Below are positions 25,826-34,372 of a stretch of 64,000 nucleotides of DNA, piece after piece. The notes beneath the pieces were generated by a model. It had not been told where the DNA came from. It worked only from the letters and a program-made list of their open reading frames with translations, and searched no databases. Where the stretch lies: the NCBI GenBank assembly GCA_037044955.1, contig JBAOHX010000008.1, positions 81,942-145,941 on the forward strand. The letters run 5' to 3'. How positions within the stretch are numbered: position 1 is the stretch's first letter; every line of letters starts with the position of its first letter. Both the position numbers and the translations under genes were made by a program. Origin of the DNA: JAJXWB01 sp037044955 (GTDB taxonomy: Bacteria > Pseudomonadota > Alphaproteobacteria > Rhizobiales > Beijerinckiaceae).

Positions 25826-28363
25826 AGCTGCTGCCGACGATCTTTTCTTTCGCCCGTCGCGATCTGCGCGGCGGGTTGAAGGGTTTTCGGATTTTCCTGA
25901 TCTGCGTCGCGATCGGCGTGGCGGCGGTCACCAGCGTCGCCGCCATCTCGCAATCGCTGCTCGCGTCCTTCGCGGCGCAGGGGCGCTCGATGCTCGGCGG
26001 CGATCTCACGCTTGCGCGCTCGCTGCGCCTTCTTGCGCCCGAGGAACGCGCCTATCTGTCCTCGCTCGGACAGATATCGGAGATCGCGATATTGCGCGCC
26101 ATGGCGCGCGCGCCGAACGATCGGGCGGTCATGGTCGACGCCAAGGTCGTCGACGCCGCCTATCCGCTCGTCGGCGAGGTCGTGCTGGAGCCGGCCGAGC
26201 CGCTGGATCGCGCGCTGGCGGCGCGCGATGGCGTATTCGGCGCGGTGGCGGATGCCGCGTTCATCGAACGCGCGCTTCTCAAGATCGGCGATCGCTTCGA
26301 ACTCGGCAATGCGCATTTCGTGTTGCGCGGCGAAATCCGCTCGGAGCCGGATCGCATCGCGACGGGCATCGGCTTCGGCTCGCGCGTGATGATTTCGCGC
26401 GATGGGTTCGAGGCGAGCGGCCTCGGCTCGACGGCGTCCTTGACGCGCTGGGTGACGCGGCTGGCGCTCGCGAAGCCGGAGGCGAGCGACGAGCGCGTCA
26501 AGGCGATCGCCGACGACATTCTCAAGCGCTTTCCAACCGCCGGCTGGGACGCGCGGACGCGCGCCAATGTCTCGCCGCAGCTCACCCGCAATGTCGAGCG
26601 CTTCACGCAATACATGGCGCTGATCGGCGTCGTGTCGCTGATCGTCGGCGGCGTCGGCGTCTCGATCGCGGTCGGCGCTTTCGTCGACCGCAAGCGCGAA
26701 TCGATCGCGATCCTCAAGGCGGTGGGCGCGTCGGGCGGGGTCGCCTTCGCGCTCGTGCTGGTCGAGATGATGCTGATCGCTCTTGCCGGCGCATTGATCG
26801 GCGCCGCGATCGGCGCCGCGTCGCCCTTTGTCGCCGCGCATTTCGCCGGCCCCGCGCTCGATCTGCCGTTCGAACCGATCTTTTCGGGTCGCGCCATTGT
26901 CGCGGGCGTCGCCATCGGCCTGCTCTCGGCGCTGACCTTCGTCGTCGCGCCCGCCGGCCGCGCGCACGACACGCCGGTCGCGGTCCTGTTTCGCGCGGCC
27001 GCGACGATGGAAAGCGGGCGCCTGCGCAAGCGCTATGTGCTTCGGCGCGCTCGCCGCCTTCGCGGCGATGATCGGCCTCGTCTACGCCCTGTCCAGCGAG
27101 AAGCAGATCGCCCTGATCGCCATCGCCGCCGTCGCTCTTTCGGCCATTGTGCTGCGCGTCGTCGGATGGGCTGTCGCCCACGGCGCCGCGCTCGGCGCCA
27201 ATGTCCGCAACCTGCCGGCGCGGCTCGCGCTGGGGAATATCAGGCGGCCGGGCGCGGTCACCCGTCCGGTGGTCACGTCGCTCGGCCTCGGCCTGACGCT
27301 GCTCGTCGTCATCGTCGCCGTCGACGGCAATGTGCGGCGCCAGCTCAGTTCCGGCGATCCCGGCCGCACGCCCGACTATTTCTTCGCCGATGTGCAGAGC
27401 GCGCAGGCCGACGCCTTCCGCAAGATGCTCACGAGCAGGCGGCCGGACGCGGCGATCGAACAGGTGCCGATGCTGCGCGGCCGGATCGTGCGCGTCGGGA
27501 CGCGCCGCGCGGAGGATGTGAAGGCCGACCAGAACTCGGCCTGGGTGCTCGACGGCGACCGCGGCGTCACTTACGCGGCCAGTCCCCCGCCCGGCTCGAA
27601 AGTGACAGCCGGCAAATGGTGGCCGGCCGACTACAAGGGGCCGCCGCTCGTCTCGCTCGACGGCGACATCGCGCGCGGTCTCGGGCTGTCGCTCGACGAC
27701 GAGATCGCCGTCAATGTGATGGGCCGCGAGATCGTCGCCAGGATCGTCAATCTGCGCGAGGTCGACTGGCGCAGCTTCGGCATCAACTTCGTGCTGGTCT
27801 TCACGCCCTCCACCTTCGCCGGCGCGCCGCATACGGAATTGATCTCGATGACCGTGCCGCCGGGAACGTCGGCTGCGTCGGGCTCGCTGGTGAGCGAGAT
27901 ATCGAGGGCCTACCCGACGGTCGTCACGCTCGCCGTGCGCGAAGCGTTGCAGCAGGCGCTGGCGCTGACCGAAAAGCTCTCGACCGCCATTCGGGCCGCC
28001 TCGTCGGTGACGCTCGTGACGGCCCTTCTGACCCTTGGAGGCGCGCTCGCGGCCGGGCAGCGCGCCCGGCTGTACGACGCCGTGGTGCTGCGCATGCTCG
28101 GGGCGACGCGGCGGCGCCTGATCCTCGCCTATCTGCTCGAATTCCTGCTGTTGGGCGCGGCGACCTCGATCTTCGCCCTGGCGGCGGGCGCGATTGCCGC
28201 CCAGCAGATCGTTACGCGCTTGATGAAGCTGGATTTCGTGCTCGACTGGCCGGCGCTGGCCTCCATTGTCGCCCTTGGCTGCCTGACCACGATCGCGCTC
28301 GGCCTTGCCGCCACCTGGCGGCTTCTCGGCGCGAAACCCGCGCGTGTCCTGCGGGAATTATGA
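25822..28363 (+). CDS. ABC transporter permease, YbbP/FtsX family, frameshifted
   Basis: Large permease of about 846 residues with two FtsX-like halves. The first half has an N-terminal helix (FRIFLICVAIGVAAVTSV) and three helices from about 26,600 onward. The second half (from about 27,040) lies in the +1 frame with MIGLVYALSSEKQIALIAIAAVAL and a terminal three-helix FtsX domain. One extra base near 27040 separates the frames; the span is 3n+1. The ATGA overlap with the ATPase gene shows translational coupling. The substrate is unknown; related systems act on lipids or lipoproteins in the envelope. Confidence 0.85.
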
Positions 28364-28397
28364 CGGAAAGTTCATTTACGCCGATCCTCCGCCCTTC

Positions 28398-28426
28398 TTG
28401 TCTTTAGCCTGACCGCCGATCATATT
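28398..28426 (+). promoter_or_regulatory. Putative promoter of Bax inhibitor-1 family gene
   Basis: TTGTCT (28398-28403), 17 bp spacer, CATATT (28421-28426), located 66 bp upstream of the start codon. Good match for a housekeeping sigma-70 type promoter. Confidence 0.45.
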
Positions 28427-28492
28427 CCTGAGATCGCGCGTCCTTGCGCGCGGAAACGAGCGCGGCCAGAGCGCCGCGAAGGAGAGGGATAG

Positions 28493-29273
28493 ATGTCCGA
28501 CTATGACCGCAACGCCGGTGTCCAATGGGGCACGAGCGTAGGCCAGGCCGGCGCCCAGCAGATCGATCAGGGCCTGCGCGCCTACATGCTTGGCGTATAC
28601 AACTACATGACGCTGGGTCTGGCCGTTACCGGGCTGGTGGCGCTCGCCACGAACATGCTGGCGGTTTCGGCGACGCCGACGGCCTATAAATTCGGCGGCC
28701 AGTATCTGACCAATTTCGGCGCGGCCATGTACGGCAGCCCGCTGAAGTGGGTGGTGATGCTCGCGCCGCTCGCCTTCATCTTCATCTTCTCGTTCCGGGT
28801 CGACCGCATGTCGGCGAACTCGGCGCGCAACATGTTCCTGGCTTTCGCGGCCGTGATGGGCCTGTCGCTATCGACGGCGCTGCTGGTGTTCACCGGCGCG
28901 TCGGTCACGCGCGCCTTCTTCATCACGGCGGCGGCCTTCGGCGGTCTGAGCCTCTACGGCTACACGACGAAGAAGCGACCTGTCGGCCTTCGGATCGTTC
29001 CTGGTGATGGGCCTGATCGGCCTGATCCTGGCGAGCCTCGTGAACGTCTTCGTGCAGAGCTCGGCGTTCCAGTTCGGCCTGTCGATCCTGTCGGTGCTGA
29101 TCTTCGCCGGCCTGACGGCGTGGGACACGCAGGCGATCAAGGAGATGTACTACGCCTCGGACGACTACGAGACGGCGACGAAGAAGTCGGTCAACGGCGC
29201 GCTGATGCTGTATCTCGACTTCATCAACATCTTCCAGTCGATCCTGTCGCTGACCGGCAGCCGCAACGACTGA
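28493..29273 (+). CDS. Bax inhibitor-1 (YccA/UPF0005) family membrane protein, frameshifted
   Basis: Seven-helix membrane protein of the BI-1 family. Residues up to YGYTTKK are in the first frame; the rest (LSAFGSFLVMGLIGLILASLVN onward, including FAGLTAWDTQAIKEMYY, the family's C-terminal signature) is in the +1 frame. A single extra base near 28976, in the sequence AAGAAGCGACCTG, explains the break and leaves a normal product of about 259 residues. GGAGAGGG lies just before the ATG. The bacterial role is unclear; relatives affect calcium leak and membrane protein quality control. Confidence 0.88.
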
Positions 29274-29293
29274 TCGCGAACAGTCTGGAATTG

Positions 29294-29323
29294 AAACGCC
29301 CCGCTTCGGCGGGGCGTTTTTTT
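29294..29323 (+). terminator. Rho-independent terminator after Bax inhibitor-1 gene
   Basis: Stem AAACGCCCCGC / GCGGGGCGTTT with a TTCG loop and a run of T residues, 21 bp after the stop codon. It also lies at the 3' end of the convergent DUF2794 gene. Confidence 0.88.
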
Positions 29324-29732
29324 ATGTCGGGACCAGTCTGATCTTCTTGTCGAGCACGGCGAGCACGCGCTCGAGTTCGTGCCCGCGCTTCAGGATGAAG
29401 CCATCCGCGGAAACGACGGAATAGGCGCCCTGCCGGCGGGCCAGGGTCGGGTTCTTCTCGATCGTGTAGAGCGGCGTCTCGGAAGCGCGCCGGAATACCG
29501 CGAAGACGGCCTTCAGCGGGCTGAAGCCGATGGCGTAGTCCCGCCATTCGCCTTCCGCGACGCGACGGCCATAGAGATTGAGGATCAACTGAAGCTCGCG
29601 CCGGTCGAACGAAACCTGCTTCGGCGCGGGCGCCTCATGCTGCTGGGAGGGCGCGTCGGGGTGTCGCCGAAAGGCGACCGACACCACCTCTGCGCTGCGC
29701 CGCTCGGGGTCCGCGATCTCCGAATCCGCCAT
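29322..29732 (-). CDS. DUF2794 domain protein
   Basis: Alphaproteobacterial protein of unknown function, 136 residues from the ATG at 29732, which has GGAG six bases upstream. The core QVSFDRRELQLILNLYGRRVAEGEWRDYAI and the FRRASETPLYTIEKNP...GFILKRGHEL segment are the family pattern. Starts at 29750 and 29804 are also open. Convergent with the Bax inhibitor-1 gene. No catalytic residues are recognised. Confidence 0.78.
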   Translation of the reverse strand: MADSEIADPERRSAEVVSVAFRRHPDAPSQQHEAPAPKQVSFDRRELQLILNLYGRRVAEGEWRDYAIGFSPLKAVFAVFRRASETPLYTIEKNPTLARRQGAYSVVSADGFILKRGHELERVLAVLDKKIRLVPT

Positions 29733-29814
29733 TCGCTGCTCCGCGCCCATGTTGGTACGAATGTCGGACAACGGCAAGCGTGACGACAAAGGTCGATATT
29801 TCATGGTTTTGCCC

Positions 29815-29948
29815 CATTGCGGCCTTGGGTCAGCCCCAGAGCGGGTGCAGCTTGTCGCCGTTGCCTCGATGGCCCGATTCGTCGCGCCTCCGGATTTCGT
29901 CAGCCCCCCAGCCCCCCGGCGGCATCTGACGGATCGGGCCGTTTTTTT
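29815..29948 (+). ncRNA. Candidate structured small RNA ending at a terminator
   Basis: The plus strand here is noncoding and ends in a 13-bp stem (29871-29883 with 29928-29940, one G-T pair) directly followed by seven T residues. The 44-nt interior is C-rich with further pairing potential. There is no upstream plus-strand gene to terminate, because the preceding gene has its own terminator at 29294-29323, so a separate short transcript is the simplest reading. The 5' end is a guess. It matches no RNA family I can name. Confidence 0.35.
29871..29948 (+). terminator. Plus-strand terminator-like hairpin upstream of htpG
   Basis: GGCCCGATTCGTC pairs with GACGGATCGGGCC over 13 bp across a 44-nt interior, then TTTTTTT at 29942-29948. 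The T-run is only on the plus strand, so it works in that direction. Confidence 0.6.
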
Positions 29949-29981
29949 GAGGCGCTGCGTTGGGTTTTCGCGTTCTGTTCC

Positions 29982-30014
29982 AAGCCGGCTGCGTCGCCCC
30001 GCAGCCGGCTTTTT
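29982..30014 (+). terminator. Second plus-strand terminator upstream of htpG
   Basis: Perfect 11-bp stem AAGCCGGCTGC / GCAGCCGGCTT with an 8-nt loop (GTCGCCCC) and a T-run. It lies 41 bp after the first terminator and 77 bp before the htpG start. Confidence 0.75.
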
Positions 30015-30022
30015 CATGCGCC

Positions 30023-30051
30023 GTTGAATTTGTCGGTCCCCTTTCGATATG
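30023..30051 (+). promoter_or_regulatory. Possible heat-shock type promoter of htpG
   Basis: GTTGAA (30023-30028), 17 bp, then GATATG (30046-30051), about 40 bp before the htpG ATG. It sits directly after the second terminator, as expected if htpG has its own promoter. Similarity to an RpoH promoter is loose. Confidence 0.3.
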
Positions 30052-30090
30052 AGTGGCGCTTCCATCTCATCTCGATCGAGGACCATTCCC

Positions 30091-32001
30091 ATGAGCGAAA
30101 CTGCGAATGACGGCGCGGGGGCAGCGGTCGAGCAGCCCTTTCAGGCCGATGTCGCGCGACTGCTCGATCTCGTCGTGCATTCCATCTACTCCGATCGCGA
30201 CATCTTCCTGCGCGAATTGATTTCGAACGCTGCGGACGCCTGCGAGAAGCTGCGGTTTGAAGCCGCAACCGGGCAAGCGCCCGGCAACGACGCGCCTTTC
30301 CGCATTGTCATCGAGGCCGACAAGGCGTCGCAGCGCCTGTGCGTCGAGGACAATGGCGTCGGCATGAGCCGCGAGGATCTGGAGCAGGCGCTCGGCGTCA
30401 TCGCGAATTCCGGCACGCGCGCCTTCGTGGAAAAGCTGCAGGGCGCGAGCGAGAAGGGTCCGGCGGAATCGCTGATCGGACGCTTCGGCATAGGCTTCTA
30501 TTCGTCTTTCATCGTCGCCGATCACGTGGACGTCTATTCGCGCCGCGCAGGCCAGTCCGAGGGCTGGAAATGGTCGTCGGACGGCAAGAGCTCCTATACG
30601 ATCGAGGCTTCGGACGATTGCCCCGCAGTCGGAACGCGCGTTGTTCTGCACCTGAAGAGCGATGCGCAGGACTATCTCGATCTGTCGGCGCTGCGCCGAA
30701 TTGTCGGCGAGCATTCGGCCGGTATTCCCGTGCCGATTTCCGTGCGCGAAGCGGGCGGCGAGGACCAGAAGGCGAGCGAAGGTTCGGCGCTGTGGGCGCG
30801 CCCGCGCGCGGAGATCGCGCCCGAGCAATATACGGAATTCTACCGCACGATTGCCGGCCAGTTCGACGAGCCGGCCCTGACCGTGCACTGGCGTGCTGAG
30901 GGCCGTCACGAATTCGACGCGCTCGCCTTCGTTCCGGGCTCGCGCCCGTTCGATCTGTTCAATCCCGAGCGCAAGGGGCGCTCGCGTCTCTACGTGCGCC
31001 GCGTGCTCGTCTCGACCGAGGCCGATCTGCTGCCGCCGTGGCTGCGCTTCGTCACGCTCGTCGTGGATTCGGCCGACGTGCCGCTGAACGTCTCGCGCGA
31101 AATCGTGCAGAAGAGTCCCGTGCTCGGCGCCATTCGCAAGGCCGTTGTCGGCCGCGTCGTGCAGGAATTGGCGAAGCTCGCCGAAAACGACGCCGCGAAA
31201 TTCGCGGCGGTCTGGAAAAATTTCGGCGCCGTGCTGAAGGAGGGTCTGTACGAGGACCCCGAACGCCGCGATGCGCTGTTCGGCATCGCGCGATTTACGA
31301 CGTCGTCGCATGGCGAGGGCGACCGCACGCTCGCGCAATACGTGGCCGATCTCCGGCCCAACCAGACCGCGATCTATTACCTGGCGGGAACCGATGCGGC
31401 GGCGCTCGCGGCAAGCCCGCATCTCGAAGGCTTTCGCGCACGCGGGATCGAAGTGCTGCTGCTGTCGGATCCCGTCGACGCCTTCTGGGCGTCGAGCGCG
31501 GTCGGCTTCGACGGCAAGCCGTTTCGCTCGGTGACGCAGGGCCAGGCGGACATTTCGCAGGTCCCGCTTGCCGACGGCGCGGAGGCGCCCGCCAGGCCGG
31601 ATATCGACGCGCCGACCGCGACTGCGGTGGCGAAGATCAAGGAAGCGCTCGGCGCGCGCGTTTCCGACGTGCGCATCTCCGAACGCCTGGCGGACAGCCC
31701 GGCCTGCCTTGTCGCCAGCGAAATGGCGCCGGACCGGACGCTTGCCAGGATTCTGGCCAGCGCCGGACGGCTGGACGCCGCGATGCTGCCGGTGCTGGAG
31801 ATCAATCCCGGCCATCCGCTCGTCAAGGCGTTGCTTGCGCGCGCGAAGTCGGAAGATCGCGCAGAGTTCGACGAGGCGAGCGGGCTCCTTCTCGATCTCG
31901 CGCAGCTCGCGGAGGGCGAAGCGCCGGACAATGGTCCGGAAGTCGCGCGTCGCCTGTCCAAATGGCTCGCCCGCGCGCTGTCGGGCGATGCTGCGATCTG
32001 A
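30091..32001 (+). CDS. htpG: Molecular chaperone HtpG (Hsp90)
   Basis: ATP-dependent Hsp90 chaperone of 636 residues. The N-terminal GHKL ATPase domain shows SIYSDRDIFLRELISNAADACEKLR with the catalytic Glu and the Asn that coordinates Mg, then VEDNGVGM and GRFGIGFYSSF. The middle domain contains LYVRRVLVSTEADLLPPWLRFV and SREIVQKSP. The C-terminal dimer domain is present. The ATG at 30091 has GAGGA ten bases upstream. Its end overlaps the prmC start by 14 bp, so the two are translated from one message. Confidence 0.95.
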   Translation: MSETANDGAGAAVEQPFQADVARLLDLVVHSIYSDRDIFLRELISNAADACEKLRFEAATGQAPGNDAPFRIVIEADKASQRLCVEDNGVGMSREDLEQALGVIANSGTRAFVEKLQGASEKGPAESLIGRFGIGFYSSFIVADHVDVYSRRAGQSEGWKWSSDGKSSYTIEASDDCPAVGTRVVLHLKSDAQDYLDLSALRRIVGEHSAGIPVPISVREAGGEDQKASEGSALWARPRAEIAPEQYTEFYRTIAGQFDEPALTVHWRAEGRHEFDALAFVPGSRPFDLFNPERKGRSRLYVRRVLVSTEADLLPPWLRFVTLVVDSADVPLNVSREIVQKSPVLGAIRKAVVGRVVQELAKLAENDAAKFAAVWKNFGAVLKEGLYEDPERRDALFGIARFTTSSHGEGDRTLAQYVADLRPNQTAIYYLAGTDAAALAASPHLEGFRARGIEVLLLSDPVDAFWASSAVGFDGKPFRSVTQGQADISQVPLADGAEAPARPDIDAPTATAVAKIKEALGARVSDVRISERLADSPACLVASEMAPDRTLARILASAGRLDAAMLPVLEINPGHPLVKALLARAKSEDRAEFDEASGLLLDLAQLAEGEAPDNGPEVARRLSKWLARALSGDAAI

Positions 32002-32881
32002 AGCGGCGCGCCGGCCGGAAGCCGGCCAGTCGCGGAACGCGGCGCTCGCGGCAGGCCGGGCCTGTCTGCGGGCGGCGGGCATCGAGGCGGCTGACGCGGA
32101 TGCGCGGCTGCTGTTGGTGGGCGCATGCCGCATCGAATCTCTTGCCCTTGTCACGGGCGGCGATGTTCCGCTCTCGCAGGCTGAAGCGGAGGAATATCGG
32201 GTCTTTCTCGACCGGCGTGTCGCCGGCGAGCCCGCGAGCCGGATTCTCGGCCGGCGCGCCTTCTGGACCCTCGATCTCGAGGTGCGACCCGGCGTGCTCG
32301 ATCCGCGCGGCGACAGCGAGGCGCTGGTGCGGCTGGCGCTGCGGGTCGCAAACGCGAACGAGGCGCCGCCGCGAAGGATAGTCGATCTGGGCTGCGGCTC
32401 CGGCGCGCTGCTCTGCGCATTGCTCAGCGAGTATCGTCGAGGCGTTCGGCGATCGGCGTCGACCTGTCGCGCCGAAGCCTGCGCCGCGACGCAGGCCAAT
32501 CTGCGCCGCAACCGGCTTGGGCGAACGGGCCGCCGTCCTGCGAGGCACGCTGGTGCGAGGCGCTCTCCGGCCGGTTCGATCTCGTCGTTTCCAACCCGCC
32601 CTACATTCCCGCGGGCGACATCGCCGGGCTCGAGCCGCGAGGTGCGCGATCATGATCCGCCGCTGGCGCTCGATGGCGGCGCGGACGGGCTCGACGCCTA
32701 CAGGGCGCTGTTTGCCGCCGCAGGCCGCATCCTCGCCCCCACAGCGGCGCTGGTGGTCGAGTTCGGCTTCGGGCAGGCCGCCGACGTCGAGCGGATCGCG
32801 CGGGCGGCGGCCTTGCAAAAGATCGACGGCGAACGAGATATAGGAGGGCGGGAGCGGGCCTCGGCTTTCGCTCTGGCGTGA
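31988..32881 (+). CDS. prmC: Release factor glutamine methyltransferase PrmC, multiply frameshifted
   Basis: Methylates the GGQ glutamine of release factors 1 and 2 using SAM. The N-terminal domain (GEPASRILGRRAFWTLDLEV) and SAM motif VDLGCGSGALLCALLSEY are in the first frame. Then one base seems to be missing near 32434, and single extra bases lie near 32470, 32520, 32550 and 32638. Stitching the frames gives SAIGVDLS, ACAATQANLRRNRLGERAAVLRGTWCEALSG, and the catalytic VSNPPYIPAGDIAGLEPEVRDHDPPLALDGG, all family-typical. The net shift is zero and the last part returns to the first frame. Whether it is functional depends on whether these indels are real. Confidence 0.8.
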   Translation: MLRSEAARRPEAGQSRNAALAAGRACLRAAGIEAADADARLLLVGACRIESLALVTGGDVPLSQAEAEEYRVFLDRRVAGEPASRILGRRAFWTLDLEVRPGVLDPRGDSEALVRLALRVANANEAPPRRIVDLGCGSGALLCALLSEYRRGVRRSASTCRAEACAATQANLRRNRLGRTGRRPARHAGARRSPAGSISSFPTRPTFPRATSPGSSREVRDHDPPLALDGGADGLDAYRALFAAAGRILAPTAALVVEFGFGQAADVERIARAAALQKIDGERDIGGRERASAFALA

Positions 32882-33323
32882 TCGTTTGGCAACATTTCCA
32901 ACGATTTGCGCGTTTCGGCCGCCAAGGCCTTGGCGAAGGCGCAGAAACCGACTAATAAGGTTTTGAAGAGATTCTGGCCGGGGAGACGGTCAGAAATTCG
33001 GGCAAGACGTTTTGCCATTCCCCCGCGCAGCAGCTTCGCCAGGTCGTTGAAGGCGAGTTCAGGCTCGAAGCCCGCGCAGGGAGCGCAAGCGCTGTGCGGA
33101 GCGCCGGCAGAAGCATTCGAGTAGCCCGACAGCGCCGTTCGCAACGCACGGATCCTAACATTCAGGATTGCTCCTTTTGAGAACATGCCCGCCGCTCCAG
33201 AGCCGAGCGGCCCTCTACACCCGATCCGACCGGTCAATCCCCGTCCGCGCCTGCGCGGCGGAACGTCGTCGGAATTTCACCCGCGCCGAGCAGGGTCGCG
33301 GTTAGTTCAAGTCAAGGATCGTC
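32882..33323. other. 442-bp intergenic region between prmC and DUF4167 gene
   Basis: I see no convincing gene on either strand. Short open frames lack ribosome-binding sites and family resemblance. It presumably holds the promoter of the DUF4167 gene, but no clear -35/-10 pair is evident. Confidence 0.5.
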
Positions 33324-34202
33324 ATGAGACCTGGTCAGAACAAGAGAATGCGCGGGCGCAACAATCGCAAGGGCCCGAACCCGCTGACGCGAACCTACGA
33401 ATTGAACGGGCCGGACGTGAAGGTGCGCGGCACCGCCCAGCACATTGCGGAGAAATACCTGCAGCTCGCCCGCGACGCGCAGTCCAGCGGCGACCCCGTC
33501 ATGGCGGAAAGCTACCTCCAGCACGCCGAGCATTATTACCGGCTGATCGCGGCCGCCATGGCCGCCCAGCAGGCGCAGATGCCGCTGCAGCCGGGCCAGC
33601 CGCCGCGGCCGCCGATCGAGAGCGAGATGGAGGACGACGAGGACGATGTCGTCAACGACCGCTTCGCCTCCGTCGCCGAGCGCCTGCCGCAGCCGCAGTT
33701 CCAGCCGCCGCCGCAGCCCCAGTTCACGCCGCCGCCCGGCTACCAGGAACGCCAGCCCTATAATGGCGGCGACCGCCAGCCGGGCCAGGAACGGCAGGAG
33801 CGACAAGAGCGACAGGATCGCCCGCCGCGTCACGAGCGCCCCTACAATGACCGCAACCAGCAGGGTCAGGGTTTCAATCGCGACAATCGTCGCTTCCGCG
33901 ACCAGCGTCCGCCGGTAGACGGGCAGGGCGAACCGGTCGCGCAGGAGCAGCCCCGCGCCCCCGCGCAGGCCGAGACGCCGGCCGGGCTGCCGGCTTTCAT
34001 CACCGCCCCCACCCGTCCGCTGCCCGCCGACGCGCCGCAGCCCGATCTTCCGGCTTTCGAGGGCGGCGAGGAGCAGCCGGATGCCGGCGGCTATCACCTG
34101 CGTCCGCGCCGTCGCCGTCGCGGTCGTCCCGGCCTTGTCGGGGCGGACGCCGAAGGCGGCAATACGCCGGCCGAAACCGGCGGCCAGCCGGACGGCGAGT
34201 GA
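33324..34202 (+). CDS. DUF4167 domain protein, low-complexity and putatively RNA-binding
   Basis: A 292-residue alphaproteobacterial protein. The N-terminal DUF4167 domain (about 1-80: KRMRGRNNRKGPNPLTRTYELNG...AEKYLQLARDAQSSGDPVMAESYLQHAEHYYR) is well conserved. The rest is a long disordered tail rich in Gln, Pro, Arg and Glu with repeated RQER/QER units (about 150-170) and a basic end (RPRRRRRGRPG). The charged RGRN start and Arg-rich tail suggest nucleic acid contact, but no function is established. AAGGA lies six bases before the ATG. The prmC-DUF4167-clpB order is common in Rhizobiales. Confidence 0.85.
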   Translation: MRPGQNKRMRGRNNRKGPNPLTRTYELNGPDVKVRGTAQHIAEKYLQLARDAQSSGDPVMAESYLQHAEHYYRLIAAAMAAQQAQMPLQPGQPPRPPIESEMEDDEDDVVNDRFASVAERLPQPQFQPPPQPQFTPPPGYQERQPYNGGDRQPGQERQERQERQDRPPRHERPYNDRNQQGQGFNRDNRRFRDQRPPVDGQGEPVAQEQPRAPAQAETPAGLPAFITAPTRPLPADAPQPDLPAFEGGEEQPDAGGYHLRPRRRRRGRPGLVGADAEGGNTPAETGGQPDGE

Positions 34203-34372
34203 CGAACCGGGCGCGGCGCCGAATTCGGCGTCGCAGTCCTGTCGCAGCCCCTACACGAAACTCGAACCGCTTCCTAAATCTCGTGACGACGGTCGCCGTA
34301 TGGGACCGAATTGTTCGAGTATTGCCGCGATCAAGCTGCTACGGGGCTTGGTCGGCGGGCCAGGAGGTCGGC

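Larger units (their letters stand above)
29733..30090. other. Intergenic leader region between DUF2794 and htpG
   Basis: 358 bp without a convincing protein gene. It holds two plus-strand terminators (29871-29948 and 29982-30014), a C-rich tract between the arms of the first, and the probable htpG promoter. Weak open frames on the plus strand here have no family resemblance and run through the hairpins. Confidence 0.6.

Noticed and set aside
29749..30027. A 92-codon plus-strand open frame upstream of htpG
   Set aside because: It runs through both terminator hairpins, has no ribosome-binding site, and the translated sequence looks random.
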